Below, piece after piece: positions 42,145 through 53,660 of a DNA stretch of 64,000 nucleotides (its first letter is position 1; each line of letters begins with the position of its first letter). This stretch comes from Limnephilus marmoratus. Taxonomy: Eukaryota > Arthropoda > Insecta > Trichoptera > Limnephilidae. Where the stretch lies: the NCBI GenBank assembly GCA_917880885.1, contig OU862919.1:46909058-46973057 (forward strand), given 5' to 3'. The position numbers and the translations under genes are program-made. The notes under the pieces were generated by a model. It was not told the origin of the DNA, searched no databases, and was given only the letters and a program-made list of their open reading frames with translations.

Positions 42145-43330
42145 CGTCAACTTGACAACCAATATACAGTGTCTTTCAAAATATTTCACCACTATTTAAT
42201 CCAATAAAACAGTTGAAAAATACAGAACAAACAACAACGACGTTATGTATTTTTTTCACAGGTAAATGGTAATATCAAAGCTCTGTAGCTCATGGATGGG
42301 GTTTAATTGCGAGCTGAAAACAGTTGCGTTGACCTAGAAATTACCGGCAGAAAAAGTTGCGTAAAATTTCAAGACAAAATTTGTTTCTATGAGAATTCTA
42401 AAGTCATAGGCAAATCAGTTTATCATAGGCAAGAGCGCACGTTTGAATATATTTGCGCATACCGAAATTGGTTAGAAATAGTTTGGAACACCCTTCGTAG
42501 TCCCCTTTTACCCCTTAGTAGTCCTACGAAATAGTACACTACTACACAAGCAATAATCTCTTTAAAATGATTCTACTGTACCTTTTATGTTACCTATTTA
42601 CAAGAAGTTCAAATCCATCAAAATTCGACATGGAAGACAATGGAGACATACAGTTTAATAGAAAAAATATCATGTAATCATCGTATAATACTGAATTTCA
42701 ATAAAAATTACCGTTGCCGAAAAACCCACGAGTAATCAATAAACAAACAAAACCAAACATGACGCTTGCGGTCGAGATTAAAATATTTGATTGGAACTTA
42801 TATTAAACACGCCTGAAAACGTTACACATTCATAAAATTCATACATTTTGTCGAGTAAATAAACACGTAATGTGTTTCCAACACGGAAAGTGAGAAAAAT
42901 AACACTAAAACCCTATATAGCAAGTAAATCTGCACACTTAGAGGTAGATTACTTTTAAAGAGATGATTTGCACACATTGCACATATAAATACATTTTTTT
43001 TTTTGATTAAACAAAGACGGCTTACATAGTTCCCGTAAGAAGTCAGGCAATGCGATATCTCTCATTTTACATCATTCCTTCGACAGTAACCCGGTCCGTT
43101 TAATAAAGTTCACCATGGTTGGTATTGGATTGGGTTCCACAATGCGTCTTCCCAGGAATCTGAACCTTGTTCCCTCCAGGGCGAGACATTGGTACCATAG
43201 GTAAATATAGGCATGTTATGTACCTACTGATTTCGTGAAAAATGTCAATAAATAAACATCGGAAATATGCAATATTCCTCAGTACGTAGTGTTCGCAATA
43301 TAGTCAACATTATATCGCTAGAAACGGTAC
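42145..43330. other. No gene or bounded repeat recognised
   Basis: Moderately AT-rich. The 75-codon plus-strand frame at 42307-42534 has no domain. Confidence 0.4.
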
Positions 43331-43465
43331 CTACGCATTAGTGTTGGGTAGGACACGATATCAGGATGAGTTTGTATGAGGTACTCAAATATTGAAATGA
43401 GATGTTGACTGTGTTGAGGTGTCCCACCTCATTTGAGGTGAGGTGTTACAAAATATTTTCGCTTA

Positions 43466-43466
<1 letters not shown>

Positions 43467-43506
<40 letters not shown>
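43467..43506. repeat. Poly-G tract of 40 bases
   Basis: Uninterrupted G from 43467 to 43506. Such runs are prone to assembly error, so the exact length is unreliable. Confidence 0.9.
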
Positions 43507-43544
43507 CGGTTTTTTTTCCTTCAGCTTGATTTTCTTGGTTCAGA

Positions 43545-43600
43545 GGTGTTGGTTTTCTAATAAATACCGGGGTGGCGGTACCCATACCCGCCTCCCGTCT
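43545..43600 (-). repeat. Family R head fragment inside the hAT element
   Basis: GAGGTGTTGGTTTTCTAATA and GGCGGTACCCATACCCGCCT are the complement of the family R head. Confidence 0.7.
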
Positions 43601-43740
43601 GTTATTTTTGTAATACGAAAAATTGATATAAAAAAGGCCTACCCCCTCCCCCCCTTCACCACCTCTGATCCCCTCCCCGCACCCCCCTCAGATCCCCCCC
43701 CTGCACCCCCCCCTCTTATCCCTTTAAAATTTTTTTTTAA

Positions 43741-44200
43741 ACTGTTGGTACTGTTGTGCGGTATTCACTTATCAATGCATAATTTACAATAAAAAATATT
43801 TAGAATAAAAAAAAAATTAAGCAGTTGGGACTCTTGTGCTCATAAATTATTGTTAGGTGTATTCACATAACAATAATTTACAATTAAAAAAATTAAAAAA
43901 AAAATTTTTTTTTGGAGCAGTTGGAACTCTTGTGCTCATAAATTATTGTTTTGTGTATTCACATAACAATAATTTACAATAAAATAATATTTCAAAAAAA
44001 AATTTTTTTTGGAGCAGTTGGGACTCTTGTGCTCATAAATTATTGTTATGTGTATTCACATAACAATAATTTTCGTTAAAAAATTTTTTTTTGGAGCAGT
44101 TGGTACTCTTGTGCGGTATTCACTTAACAATAATTTAGAATAAAAAAATAAAAAACAAAAAATTCGGAGCAGTTGGGACGCTTCTGCGGTATTCACAATA
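43741..44200. repeat. Tandem array derived from the family T SINE tail
   Basis: Each unit starts GCAGTTGGGACTCTTGTG, the last bases of family T, then carries TTATTGTTATGTG/CACATAACAATAA as a hairpin and an A/T run. Unit starts are 43822, 43918, 44015, 44097 and 44170 (periods 96, 97, 82, 73). A partial unit precedes them. Confidence 0.85.
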
Positions 44201-44219
44201 TATGAATTGGCTTACTCCA

Positions 44220-44520
44220 TCACCACCTCACGGTTCTAATACAAAAATGTCATAGAATATACAAACACTTCACGCCTCACCACCTCATACATTTGTCCCA
44301 AACTATGCGTGACATGACATATAGTTTAATACATCAACCACCTCACACCTCACCTCATATTTGTCCCATACGTGACAACGTGACATGACATGTAGTCCAA
44401 TACACCAACCACCTCACCCCTCACCTCATATTTGTCTCGTACATGACATGAATGTAGTCCAACTAAACAAACCACCTCACACCTCATATTTGTCCCCCCT
44501 TCATATTTGTAGTAATACAA
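44220..44520. repeat. Subterminal CACCTCAC repeat array
   Basis: About four irregular units of 62-71 bases with CACCTCACACCTCACCTCAT and TTTGTCCCATACGTGACA. They lie next to the right end of the hAT-type element, where subterminal transposase-binding repeats are usual (family knowledge; function inferred). Confidence 0.75.
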
Positions 44521-44904
44521 AGAAAGAGTTGGTACAAATAAATATTGTGAGGTGGGGGGACATTTTACGTGTTTGTATGGGACATTTGAGGTGCCTCTTG
44601 TATGAGGTACTCAACACTACTACGCATAGTAATTATTTCTCTCGAAATACATCTTATGTTTTTTTAATCAGCTTGTGTAAGTTTTTGTAAACACAGCAGC
44701 ACACTTATCCAGAGCTGATAAAAATATTGGGGCTATCTCGCGGGGTTGATAAACGAGTCAACTTTAATTGTTGGGCACGAACTGAATTTGCACTCAAAGC
44801 AAAATTATTAGACACAAATAATGACTTGCATTCAAACCGTTATTTATTTATCTAGTCGAGATAAACAAATGAGAGTATCAGGAATTTATGAAACATTTGA
44901 CCTA

Positions 44905-45215
44905 AGACCGAGATTACTCTTTTGGTCGTAGGCAAAGTACCTACGTAATGCAGTAGGAAAGTGTGCAGACACGTGTTGTAATGAAGAAAAGCGTAATGTA
45001 ATGAGTAAGCTTAATAAAGGGACGCTTAGGTGGATTGGGCATGTAGAGTCAATGAACGAAGACAGGAACGTAAGAAGAATATATGATAAGGAGACATGGG
45101 ACGATCTAGTGAACCAGATACTTGGGCCGAGAGTCAGAATAACAGAAGAGTATGTATGAGACGATTTATGAACGTGAACGAGGCAAGGAGTAGTGCTATC
45201 CCTGCGGGAAAACGG
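44905..45215 (+). pseudogene. LINE relic, same family as 55776-56500
   Basis: The plus-strand translation gives KGTLRWIGHVESMNEDRNVR then RIYD, the conserved GTLRW.GHVERM...RR.Y block near the C-terminus of a non-LTR RT. It ends with the same 3' phrase (CCCTGCGGGAAAACGGCG) as the 56-kb copy. Short and broken. Confidence 0.75.
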
Positions 45216-45704
45216 CGCAAAAAACCTCAGCAAAAAAAATTATAGCGTGACAGTCAGTCGATCAGCATGGATTAGTCATGCTGTCATGTATAATTTACAG
45301 GCAGACTAGAGTAATTTCGTCGGTCTACTGGCAAAGTCCACTAAGTCACTAAAACGCAATCCTGAGATAATCGCATTTCAATATTTAGCAATTTTGCAAA
45401 GGCTAAAAATAAGTGGATAAATATCTCGAAAATGTTTTAATAAAAATATTTTATAGTTTAGAATGAACCCTTAAGTACCTTATCAATACACGATATTAGT
45501 TGTTAGCAATAACAGCAACCTTTAATCAAAATTTACAAAAAAATGAGACCGACTTAGTGGGTTTTACCAGTCAACAATGACTTAGTGTGCTTTGCTTGTT
45601 AAGATTACTTAATTAATGTTAAATTGTTGACTTGTTGCTTTAAGGGCCCGCAACCCGGATTTGTACCGATTTATTACATATTTCCCTTAAACACGGTAAG
45701 TTTT
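45216..45704. other. No recognisable feature
   Basis: Unique AT-rich DNA; no frame with a domain. Confidence 0.4.
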
Positions 45705-46035
45705 AAAGCTCTTAAAAAATATATGTTATTCTTAAAGATAATATCTAGACTTTGCCCGCGTCGAAACGCAAATTATATAAAATTACCTCGATAGAAAAAA
45801 ATCGCAACGTATGCTCCAAAAATTATTATTAACACGTTTGTTTCAGTTATTTTACAAGTTATAAGTATGAAAAAAAATCACAGTGTTTCATTAAATGCTG
45901 TTTAAGATAATGCCCGCGAGATTTTTGCTCTATTTTAAACGAGTCGTGTTTTATTAAACATTTTCGCATCGATTTTGTCGCTGTAAATGTTAGCGCTCTC
46001 CTCTAACATTCGTAATTTCGTATCTCCCCATCTTC
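45705..46035. repeat. Dispersed repeat W, second copy
   Basis: Inverted relative to 31875-32215, with the same order of blocks (CCTCGATAGAAAAAAATCGC, TTTTACAAGTTATAAGTATG, AATCACAGTGTTTCATT, TTTTAAACGAGTCGTGTTTT). Confidence 0.7.
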
Positions 46036-46550
46036 TTCTTTTCGGGCCCGGTTGCAGAGCCTTAAGATTATTTTAAAGCTGACTCAGTGGATTTTGCTTG
46101 TATTTTGACGGTCTAAATCGATGTATTATTGACATTTAGAGTATAATGTTTGACTTAATGTGTTTTGCTTGATAATAACATCGGTTTTATGACTTGAGGT
46201 GAATTTAAAAACACGTTTAAAACGAAAACGATTAAACATACGACTTAATGGAGTATGCCAGTCGAAAAATGACAATTTTTTACATAAGACCTCATACTTA
46301 AGTCTTTCATGAAAAAACGTGTCTTAACTGAACAAACGTGAATTTGAACAATTCGTCAAATTTCAAAGTTAATTTCCTTGTTCTTTGAAAGTATTCGGTT
46401 ATTATATTATAGCCGTGTGTGAACACGCTCTAAAAGATGGTATTTGAAAGCAATGACAAAAATCAGAGATAGACATAGTTAAGTCAAGACTTAGGTAGAA
46501 GTTAAAATAGTTATAAAATATCTTCAATTGTTTAGTGACCGATAAAAATC
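46036..46550. other. No recognisable feature
   Basis: AT-rich DNA without domain-bearing frames. Confidence 0.4.
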
Positions 46551-46558
46551 ATTTAGAC

Positions 46559-47202
46559 CATAGACATCCAAATCAATAGACCAGAAGATACAGATGAGGG
46601 GTAAAACCAAACTATGGGGGGCGAAGAGAGGAAGAAGAGACTGTGATTCGTTAAAAAATCAATCTGACAGTATATAGGCATCTCGCATTAAAATATCACC
46701 ATTTAGTTCTAGAAAGCAAAATCTGCTTTGAATGAATAGACCTTTTTACATGGGAGCGCGAATTGCTTGCCACGTTAATAACATATTTTCGAAGGCCAAA
46801 TGCTCGCCCCGAAAAGATTCGCCCCCATTCACATAGCAATATTTTGTTGCCGTGTTTAGTTAAGACACCTTTACAAATGTTTCATAATTTACTTACCCCT
46901 GTAACCAGCGACGAGCACACCGGAGAACCGCCCACATTCGCTATGTCCAATAATATGTGGGTATAAATGTATAGCACAAGCTACCGTTTTTGGCGTGTTA
47001 TTTCGTAAAATATATAAATGTTAGTTCCGCGCTGGTCACGACAAGAATGATGACGTCACATATTTTAGATTCAAACGAGGTTCTCTCCCCTCCCCATGGA
47101 GCGAGCTGGCTCCAAGGCGGAGCTGTAGCCGGCTCCATGGGGAGGAGGAAATAATACGTTTTTATCACTTAGGGCAGGTCCAGATATATTCATATGTCCG
47201 TG
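46559..47202. mobile_element. hAT-type non-autonomous element, copy 2, perfect TSD
   Basis: Inverted relative to 8410-9032 and highly similar along its length. The ends are CATAGACATCC and ATATGTCCGTG; ATTTAGAC flanks both sides (46551-46558, 47203-47210). It has the same internal CCATGGAGC...GCTCCATGG palindrome. No transposase. Confidence 0.9.
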
Positions 47203-47210
47203 ATTTAGAC

Positions 47211-47899
47211 TTATACCAAAAAATCAAGGTCTTGACTTGAGATGACCATTCTACACATTCTGGACGATGGTAAATAATATTCATTATTAGTTGAGGGTTG
47301 ATTGAGGAAGAGAAGTTCATTACTTCAGAGTCTACGGGAAGGTATATTGAAAGGGATAAGTTGTAGTAAAGTAGGTGAATCAATAAAACAATTGATAATT
47401 TTGAAGAAATAAATGAGATAAAAATTTTTAGACGATCTTCTATAGGAGAAAGGTTTAGAGTTAGTCCAATTTCATCGTATGAGTAATTACTTCTTTCTAA
47501 TCCTAGTTATAAGTATAAGGACACTAGGTACTCAAGGATAATATAATATATTAAATTATTACGCAAAATGTAGAGCTTCCTTTAAAGTCAACCTGTTTGT
47601 TAAGCAAGGAGCGTAACGCGCGTGTAAATTTAATAACAATGAGTATCGATTGACAGGAATAATAATTAATAAAATAATTACTAATTAATGAGAGTTGCGC
47701 GTGCAATTCTAATTATCGCTTGTTGTCATAACGAAGTGCGGTGTGGGATTTGTTATTTCTACCATCAATACGTTTAATCTATAAAACAATGAGTGTTATA
47801 ATATGTGCGGTGTACAATAATAATACACCGTGAAAGAATTGCATTAACATCATAAAAATTATTCGTTTTAAAAACACTTAGCATTAATGTTTTAACAAT
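47211..47899. other. No recognisable feature
   Basis: AT-rich unique DNA up to the 5' truncation point of LINE5. Confidence 0.4.
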
Positions 47900-48747
47900 G
47901 TTATGTTTTAACAATGAATGTTAAAAAAACAGGATACATGATCTTAAGCTCAACCCGTAAAATAATTCCTCCTCATGTACCCTTAAAAATTGAAAACAAC
48001 GACTTGCAAAACCTAATCCAGGAAAAATATCTTGGGCTGTGCATTGATCAGCATTTGACATTTAAACAACACATACAAGGTATTAAAGATAAAATCATCC
48101 CCTTAATTAGCGTATTTAGCCGGCTATCATATCTGTTGCCAAATAAATTAAAAGTAGGTTTATATTATAGTCTAGTACACTCACACTTAAATTATTTGAT
48201 TGAAATCTGGGGAAACGCGTGTGAAACACACATAAATGAATTACAGGTAATACAAAACAAGGTCATCAAAAAACTATTTAATTACAAGCCCAGAACATCC
48301 ACAAAAAAATTATATACGGAAACAAAACTATTAACATTAAGAAAACTATATGAATACAATACATGTCTCCTTATATACAAAATACAAAATAATCTTGTAC
48401 ACACAAACACAGAATTCATTAAAACGTCCCAAGTACATAAACATTTAACACGACAACGCGATAACATCCATTTAAATACCATCCACACTAACTATGGTAA
48501 ACAATCCATTGGCTACGAGGGGGGCAACTTATATAATTGCCTCCCAAATGACATGAAAAACGAAAAGAAGCTGGGTAAATTTAAAAAACAATTATTTAAA
48601 TTTATTCTTGATAAACAAAATAATGAAATAGAATAGTGCTGTATTGAAATATTTATTTTATCTTAATGTGTATAATTATTTCTAGTTAAATGAGTGAAAA
48701 TGTAATTTTCTTTTAACTGGAATAAAAAAAAAAAAAAAAAAAAAAAA
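47900..48747 (+). mobile_element. LINE5: 5'-truncated LINE with poly(A) tail
   Basis: A single open RT C-terminal frame, a 3' UTR and an A-run of about 25 at 48724-48747. Diverged relatives lie at 12530-12915 and 18340-18715. The intact frame and clean tail suggest a recent insertion. Confidence 0.85.
47914..48636 (+). pseudogene. LINE5 RT C-terminal domain
   Basis: 240 codons: LIQEKYLGLCIDQHLTFK (block after the palm), SHLNYLIEIWGNACETHINE (the WG block), a basic middle with KVIKKLFNYKPR, and the C-terminal YEGGNLYNCLPNDMKNEKKL block. The first ATG is only the first in frame; the protein is a fragment without the YADD core or endonuclease. It is undamaged within the retained part. Confidence 0.85.
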
Positions 48748-49094
48748 ACCCTGCTTAGGTAGTAGGAGTAGGTATAGCGAATAATATTTAGTCAAATACA
48801 GTGCTAAGTTACTCACACAGATGCAAAGATGAAATTCCAGTAAAAATGTTCAACCAACATACTAATTTCGGTCGTCTGTGCGTGCGTTAGTTAGTCATGC
48901 GTGAAATCTGGTTCAAATTTGATTTGAATTTAAATGCCATTATTTAATTTGGAATCAGTTGTGATTGCAATTGTGTGTTGTGAAAACATGTACAATGTGA
49001 CCTTAGAACGGGGTACCCCAGTAAGGACACATTTTTCTAAAAAAAATGTAAAAAAATAAATAAATATTGGATATTTATATTTTTGGTTGTTCAA

Positions 49095-49240
49095 TTTAGT
49101 ACCAGATCTGAATAGCCATGCACTTCCCCGCTTTCCTCTCCCCCATCTCTTACCACTCCCCACTGTCTTCAGGCTCTCAATATATCCCATTTGGGGATGC
49201 CATAGCCAGACTCCAGACGGTCGGGAGCAGTCAAAGTACC
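49095..49240 (+). repeat. Family T SINE fragment
   Basis: ACCAGATCTGAATAGCCATG, CCCATTTGGGGATGCCATAG and GACTCCAGACGGTCGGGAGC follow the family T body. No head; the tail is lost. Confidence 0.7.
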
Positions 49241-49299
49241 GTTTATGTAGGTTTGGTTTTTACGGTTCCATGACAACTCGCCAAAGTGGCATTTCAACA

Positions 49300-49712
49300 C
49301 CAACACCGTTGCCATAGGTTACCCCAAGTGGTTCGCTACGTTTGGTAACTAAGCACGGGTGCCCCGGGTTCATGGGGGAGGTTTGTCCAGGGTATTGCCG
49401 CGAATTGGCCACCTGCTGCATGTCAGGCAGGGTCTGGAGAGACCGGTTGACGGAGACCTAACCTAGATCTCTCGTGCCGGACTCTCTCGACCCATCACCT
49501 AGCACCGCAGTGCGAGGGATGGATTCAATCGTTCGTCACCCCTGGACACATTGACCCCCAGATTCTTACCCACACCTCACACCTTTCTCCTTCTCAGAAC
49601 TAGCAATTATTTCTTTTCCTAAAAAGACCCTCCACCCAGCATCCCCAAAGATGACAAAGGCCCTGAGGGATTTTTTCTTCGGGGCCTCCTGTGTGGAGCT
49701 AATGTAAAAAAA
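49300..49712 (+). repeat. Family R SINE-like retroposon, near full
   Basis: From CAACACCGTTGCCATAGGTT through CCCAAGTGGTTCGCTACG, GATGGATTCAATCGTTCG and the tail stem-loop to TGTGGAGCTAATG and an A-run. The longest middle section among the plus-strand copies. Confidence 0.8.
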
Positions 49713-50630
49713 AAACACAGCACATAACCTAATCTAACGTAGTTTGCCTAACCTATGTGTTTTTTATCACTTTTAATGACTTTTCAAAGGGGTATTAAAA
49801 TTCCACTTTATTGAGTTCTCCGGTCACCAGTTTTCAAAAAGCAATCAGCATGTGAAAGGACAAATTTGAATTTTCAAACAAGCGAATTCTACCTATCGTA
49901 ATATGCATATTATAAACATTTTGCCACTGAAAAATAAACAAAAATTGGAAAAGTCAGAGTACGCCAAAGAATGTTACAAAAGAATAAAAGAAGTATGCAA
50001 TAGTTTGAAAAAGATGTGAATTTTAATACGTGACAGGTACAGTCACCTCTATGTTTTCCAGATAAGTTCTTAAGAAAGCCCTGTTTGAAATGAGACAGCG
50101 CGGCGCTGATAAGCGTGTTGATAAACCATTATATTTATCTGCTGCGCCACAAAGGATTTTATAACAAACTGATAAGGCGATCAAATAACAAGCGCGATAA
50201 CAATGTTATCTTTAAACTTAATGGGTCATACGGCAACTTGTGATTAAACATAGCATGTGTTATAATTCCGGAGATATAACGATGCATCAATAATGTAATA
50301 AAATGCATTCAAAATAAATCATCGATAGCTTAGCAAGTAACGGGTGAAACAGCGTAGTAAACCATCTAACCCCGTTTCCCGGTCCGCCCAAGTAATTCGA
50401 TTAGCTGCTGAACATTTCTACGCCAATATGACAGAAGCTACTGGACATCTCAAATCTCGAGCCTTCTATGCTTTTGTTGAGATCAGATAGGCCTAAGGGA
50501 AGTATGTATTTGCGGTTTTGGAACCGTAATTCAACCAATTTATATTTATAGATATTTAATCACGTTTTACCATTAACCTTTTATTTAAATACTTGGTCGT
50601 GACGTATAAACGGCATGGCGCCCTAAATAG
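49713..50630. other. No recognisable feature
   Basis: Unique AT-rich DNA; no domain-bearing frame. Confidence 0.4.
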
Positions 50631-50639
50631 TTTCATTAT

Positions 50640-51190
50640 TATTTTTATTTTTTTTTATTTCTTTTTATTGAGGAAACAAACAGTCATACAGAAAAAAATT
50701 ATTATAACAATAAAATTCATAAGTTGTAGACCAATAAGTTCCATTGTGTTAAAAAATATTGGTTTAGTTTTTTTTACCTACTCAACTTATTAAATGACAA
50801 AGAAAAAAAAATATAAACATAATAAAGAAAAACATAAAAAAGAAGAACATACAACATAATAAAGAAAAACGTAAAATTATTAACAAACATGGTTATACTA
50901 TTTACTATGGTTGATAATAATATGATTTTCACAAAAAGGAAAAAAAAAGTATTTTAAGTTATTAATTTATTAAGCTGCATTTTATATGATTTCAAGTCAT
51001 GGTTGAAAATGTCAACATCTCGTAAGGTATTGTAAGTTTCACAGATACGTACTATTACAGAGTTTTGCGCATATTTAGATTTACTGTCGTTCTAAATCAG
51101 TCGTTCGATCTGGTGTTTTGTTTGGGGCAACGAAATGCAATATTTTCTAACAGATATGATGAATCAACAAGGCAGTTCACGATTTTGTGT
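50640..51190 (-). pseudogene. LINE 3' relic interrupted by a Harbinger-type element
   Basis: The minus-strand translation contains FRCPKQNTRSND then VNLNMRK and a C-terminal FNHDLKSYKMQLNKLIT block, with stops and shifts between frames. This is the RT C-terminus layout of LINE ORF2. A T/A-rich 3' tail (50640-50700) follows. Its 5' side stops at 51190, where the 51193-52015 element inserted. Confidence 0.65.
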
Positions 51191-51192
51191 AA

Positions 51193-52015
51193 GGCTGGGA
51201 TTACACTCGTAAATTTTTTCCTGTAAATCGCTCTTGTAAGCGATTTATGGCCAAATTACCAATGTAAACGACACCAAAAGCCACTTAAAGTAATTTATAG
51301 CAAGTTACAGAACTTATTCTTTCGGAAGTTTTTTGACAGGTCTAATCGCGCCCGCGCGAATTTCCAGCCTTCTTACAGCTTATAAAATCAGTTTGATAAG
51401 CTAAGATACTTCCGCAAGAAATAGTTCCGAAATGCGCCGCGCACCGTTGCGAAATGTTAAAAATTAAAAGACAATTGTTTTCATAGGATTTTTTTCCTAC
51501 AAAACTAGTATTTATTTCCAATTATTTAAGTTTTCTGGAAAATGAGCATCCTTCTATTCAATTATCGGTCCAATCCTTTCCAATTTAATGTTTTTGTTTT
51601 TAACATTTACGTATTTGAAATTTTGAATTCGAAGTCGGTTGCTGTCAGCAGAAGTCAGGTAGCTGTCATTCGGATGAAACGAAATTAATTGCCGCCTTTG
51701 ATGGCACAAAAGTGTGTGGAGAATTGTTTAATTAAAGCCACAATCTATTTCAATACTTTATTTGGGCCTTTTCGTCTTTATTGACAAAATCGCGTAAATT
51801 TGACAGTAGCAGGTCGTTGTTGACAGGAAGCCATCTTACCGCAAATAAATTTACAGATGTAAACGGTCGCATGAGCATTTACACAGGTCGAACTTGCGAA
51901 CAACTTCCGTGATCATTAATTACCAAAAGTCGGATGCATATGTGAACGCTCCTGAGAGTGACCTGACAAAATCTTATGTAATCCGTAAATTTTAATTACG
52001 AGTGTAACCCCCGCC
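51193..52015. mobile_element. PIF/Harbinger-type non-autonomous element, 823 bp
   Basis: Ends GGCTGGGATTACACTCGTAA and TTACGAGTGTAACCCCCGCC are flanked by TAA (51190-51192, 52016-52018). The 3-bp TWA TSD and G-rich termini fit PIF/Harbinger. No transposase found. Confidence 0.8.
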
Positions 52016-52018
52016 TAA

Positions 52019-52393
52019 GAATCTACATAAAAAATGTGACATTTACATTTTCAACTAAAGAAATCTCTTCCGAGTTTCGTGCAGGCCTTGAGATACCTAT
52101 TTTGTCTATCAATAGTCATTAGTTTAATCATTTACAAATAACATTTAAAACTTGTTTAACTTCATAAAATATTGAATAAACTTATAGTTAACTTGTTTCA
52201 TTTAATTTTTAATAAGTATGATGAGCACCTTACATCCATGCCCACAAACTGCCCTCCTGCAGCTTCATTGCCATAAAAATCAAGGGTGAAATACGGTTAA
52301 AGTTATACACCCTCTAAAACTATAAAGAACTAGCAGCAAAACTGTCAGATTTCAAACTTATATGGTCACTACAATTTTTATGAATTCCTTCTT
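52019..52393. other. No clear feature; possible continuation of a LINE relic
   Basis: If the 51193 element is removed, this joins the LINE relic at 50640-51190. The minus-strand translation near 52030-52110 is degraded and I could not confirm continuity. Confidence 0.3.
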
Positions 52394-52632
52394 ACACGCA
52401 GGGGTGCCCGGGTTCATGGGGTGAGGTTTGTCTAGGTATTGGAGGCAGATGACTAGGACACACTGAACCCCAGATTTCTACCCACCCCTTAAACCCTTTT
52501 CCTTCCCAGAACTCTCCTCTCCTTCCAATCCCCAAAAAAACCCTCCACACAGCATCCCCAAAGATGACATAGGCTCTGAGGGAAATTATTTTCCTCAGGG
52601 CCTCCTGTCTGGAACTCATGTAAAAAAAAAAA
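52394..52632 (+). repeat. Family R SINE-like retroposon, partial
   Basis: GGGTGCCCGGGTTCATGGGG, CTGAACCCCAGATTTCTACC and the full tail stem-loop, ending GAACTCATG and an A-run. The same middle deletion as in the 6415 copy. Confidence 0.8.
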
Positions 52633-52819
52633 GATAAATCGATTTTCCCCTAACGATAAACTAACGTTTCTATTTTTAATACTGACGATTCGTGTTGGGA
52701 TTCCATATATTAAAAAAATAATTTTTGATTTTTTTTCAATTTATTTCTTATTAAGAGGAAATACTAGCGGCGTTTTTCCATACAAACGTATTCCCCGTTT
52801 ATCTCTCTGGATTTTGACC

Positions 52820-53180
52820 CTAGAGCAAAAATTTTTTTACATAATATAGATATCGACCACTAGCGAGTCGGTACGTTTTGTTTTTTTTTGATAATTTACT
52901 TCTTATAGAAGTTAGGACCTTCCAAAAATGAATAAAATTGCCTAATTTAAACGCCGTCAAAAAACGTTCAGTATACAAACTAAACAATGTATTTTGAAAA
53001 AAAGCAAAACGTACCGACATAGAATATTTTCTTTTAATACAGTTAGTGAAAAAAAAAATTTAAATCCGTCCAGTTTTGGAGAAGAAAAATGGGGAATACA
53101 AAACATCGATTTCGAAGATTTTATTTAGGTATTTTCGGCCCGACGTGCAGGTGTCCCTTTCGCTCATTTCTCCTGTGGGG
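52820..53180. repeat. Dispersed repeat X, second copy
   Basis: Inverted, diverged copy of 6960-7210 (AGCAAAACGTACCGACATA, GTCCAGTTTTGGAGAAG, GTGTCCCTTTCGCTC). Confidence 0.6.
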
Positions 53181-53402
53181 GCCGGGGAACGAGGGTTTTG
53201 ACAAATACATACATATAAAGCGAAGTAGTGATGTAACGAATTTTATCGGTAGACTAGTGTTGTCCTTGCCCGAGTAATCGATATTTTTTATTCGTTTTTC
53301 TTTCTGTCTAGTGACTCATCGCGGTATACCAATATTGATCGAGCTTTCATACTAAAATTGAGCCAAATTAAAATTGTTTATGTCAAGTACTATAATAAAT
53401 TT

Positions 53403-53460
53403 TCAATTTGGGAGGCGTTATAGGTACCATCGCCCCGGGAACCATTTATTGGATAACCGT
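53403..53460 (+). repeat. Family R head fragment
   Basis: TTCAATTTGGGAGGCG, then GGTACCATCGCCCCGGGAAC and CATTTATTGGATAACC. Truncated after the head. Confidence 0.7.
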
Positions 53461-53602
53461 TATACCTTAGTTTTCTTTTTCGACACCTCTGTGTTGTCTC
53501 CTTCGAACGTCGTTGTCTTTCGATAAAATGCTTCTCCCTTTAATATTTTGTCTATAATTCTTATGTGTCCATATTTGTTTGACTTTTAGTATTAATCCTA
53601 TT

Positions 53603-53640
53603 CTGACGAAGAACACTCTGTTTTTGAAACATGTTGATAA
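53603..53640 (+). ncRNA. CTGACGA/GAAAC motif
   Basis: CTGACGA at 53603, a possible AGAAC/GTTTT stem, then TGAAACATGTTGATAA. The same ending (GAAACATGTTGA) occurs at 20701. A weak hammerhead-like or retroelement signature. Confidence 0.25.
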
Positions 53641-53660
53641 TATTGATTACATCGTGCTAT

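Larger units (their letters stand above)
43339..44619. mobile_element. hAT-type element with nested repeats, 1281 bp
   Basis: Ends TAGTGTTGGGTA and TACTCAACACTA are flanked by CTACGCAT on both sides (43331-43338, 44620-44627). Inside, in order: a subterminal CCTCA/TGAGG-rich region, a 40-base G tract, a family R head in reverse, a C-rich tract, a SINE-tail array and a second CACCTCAC-rich subterminal region. No transposase. Confidence 0.85.
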
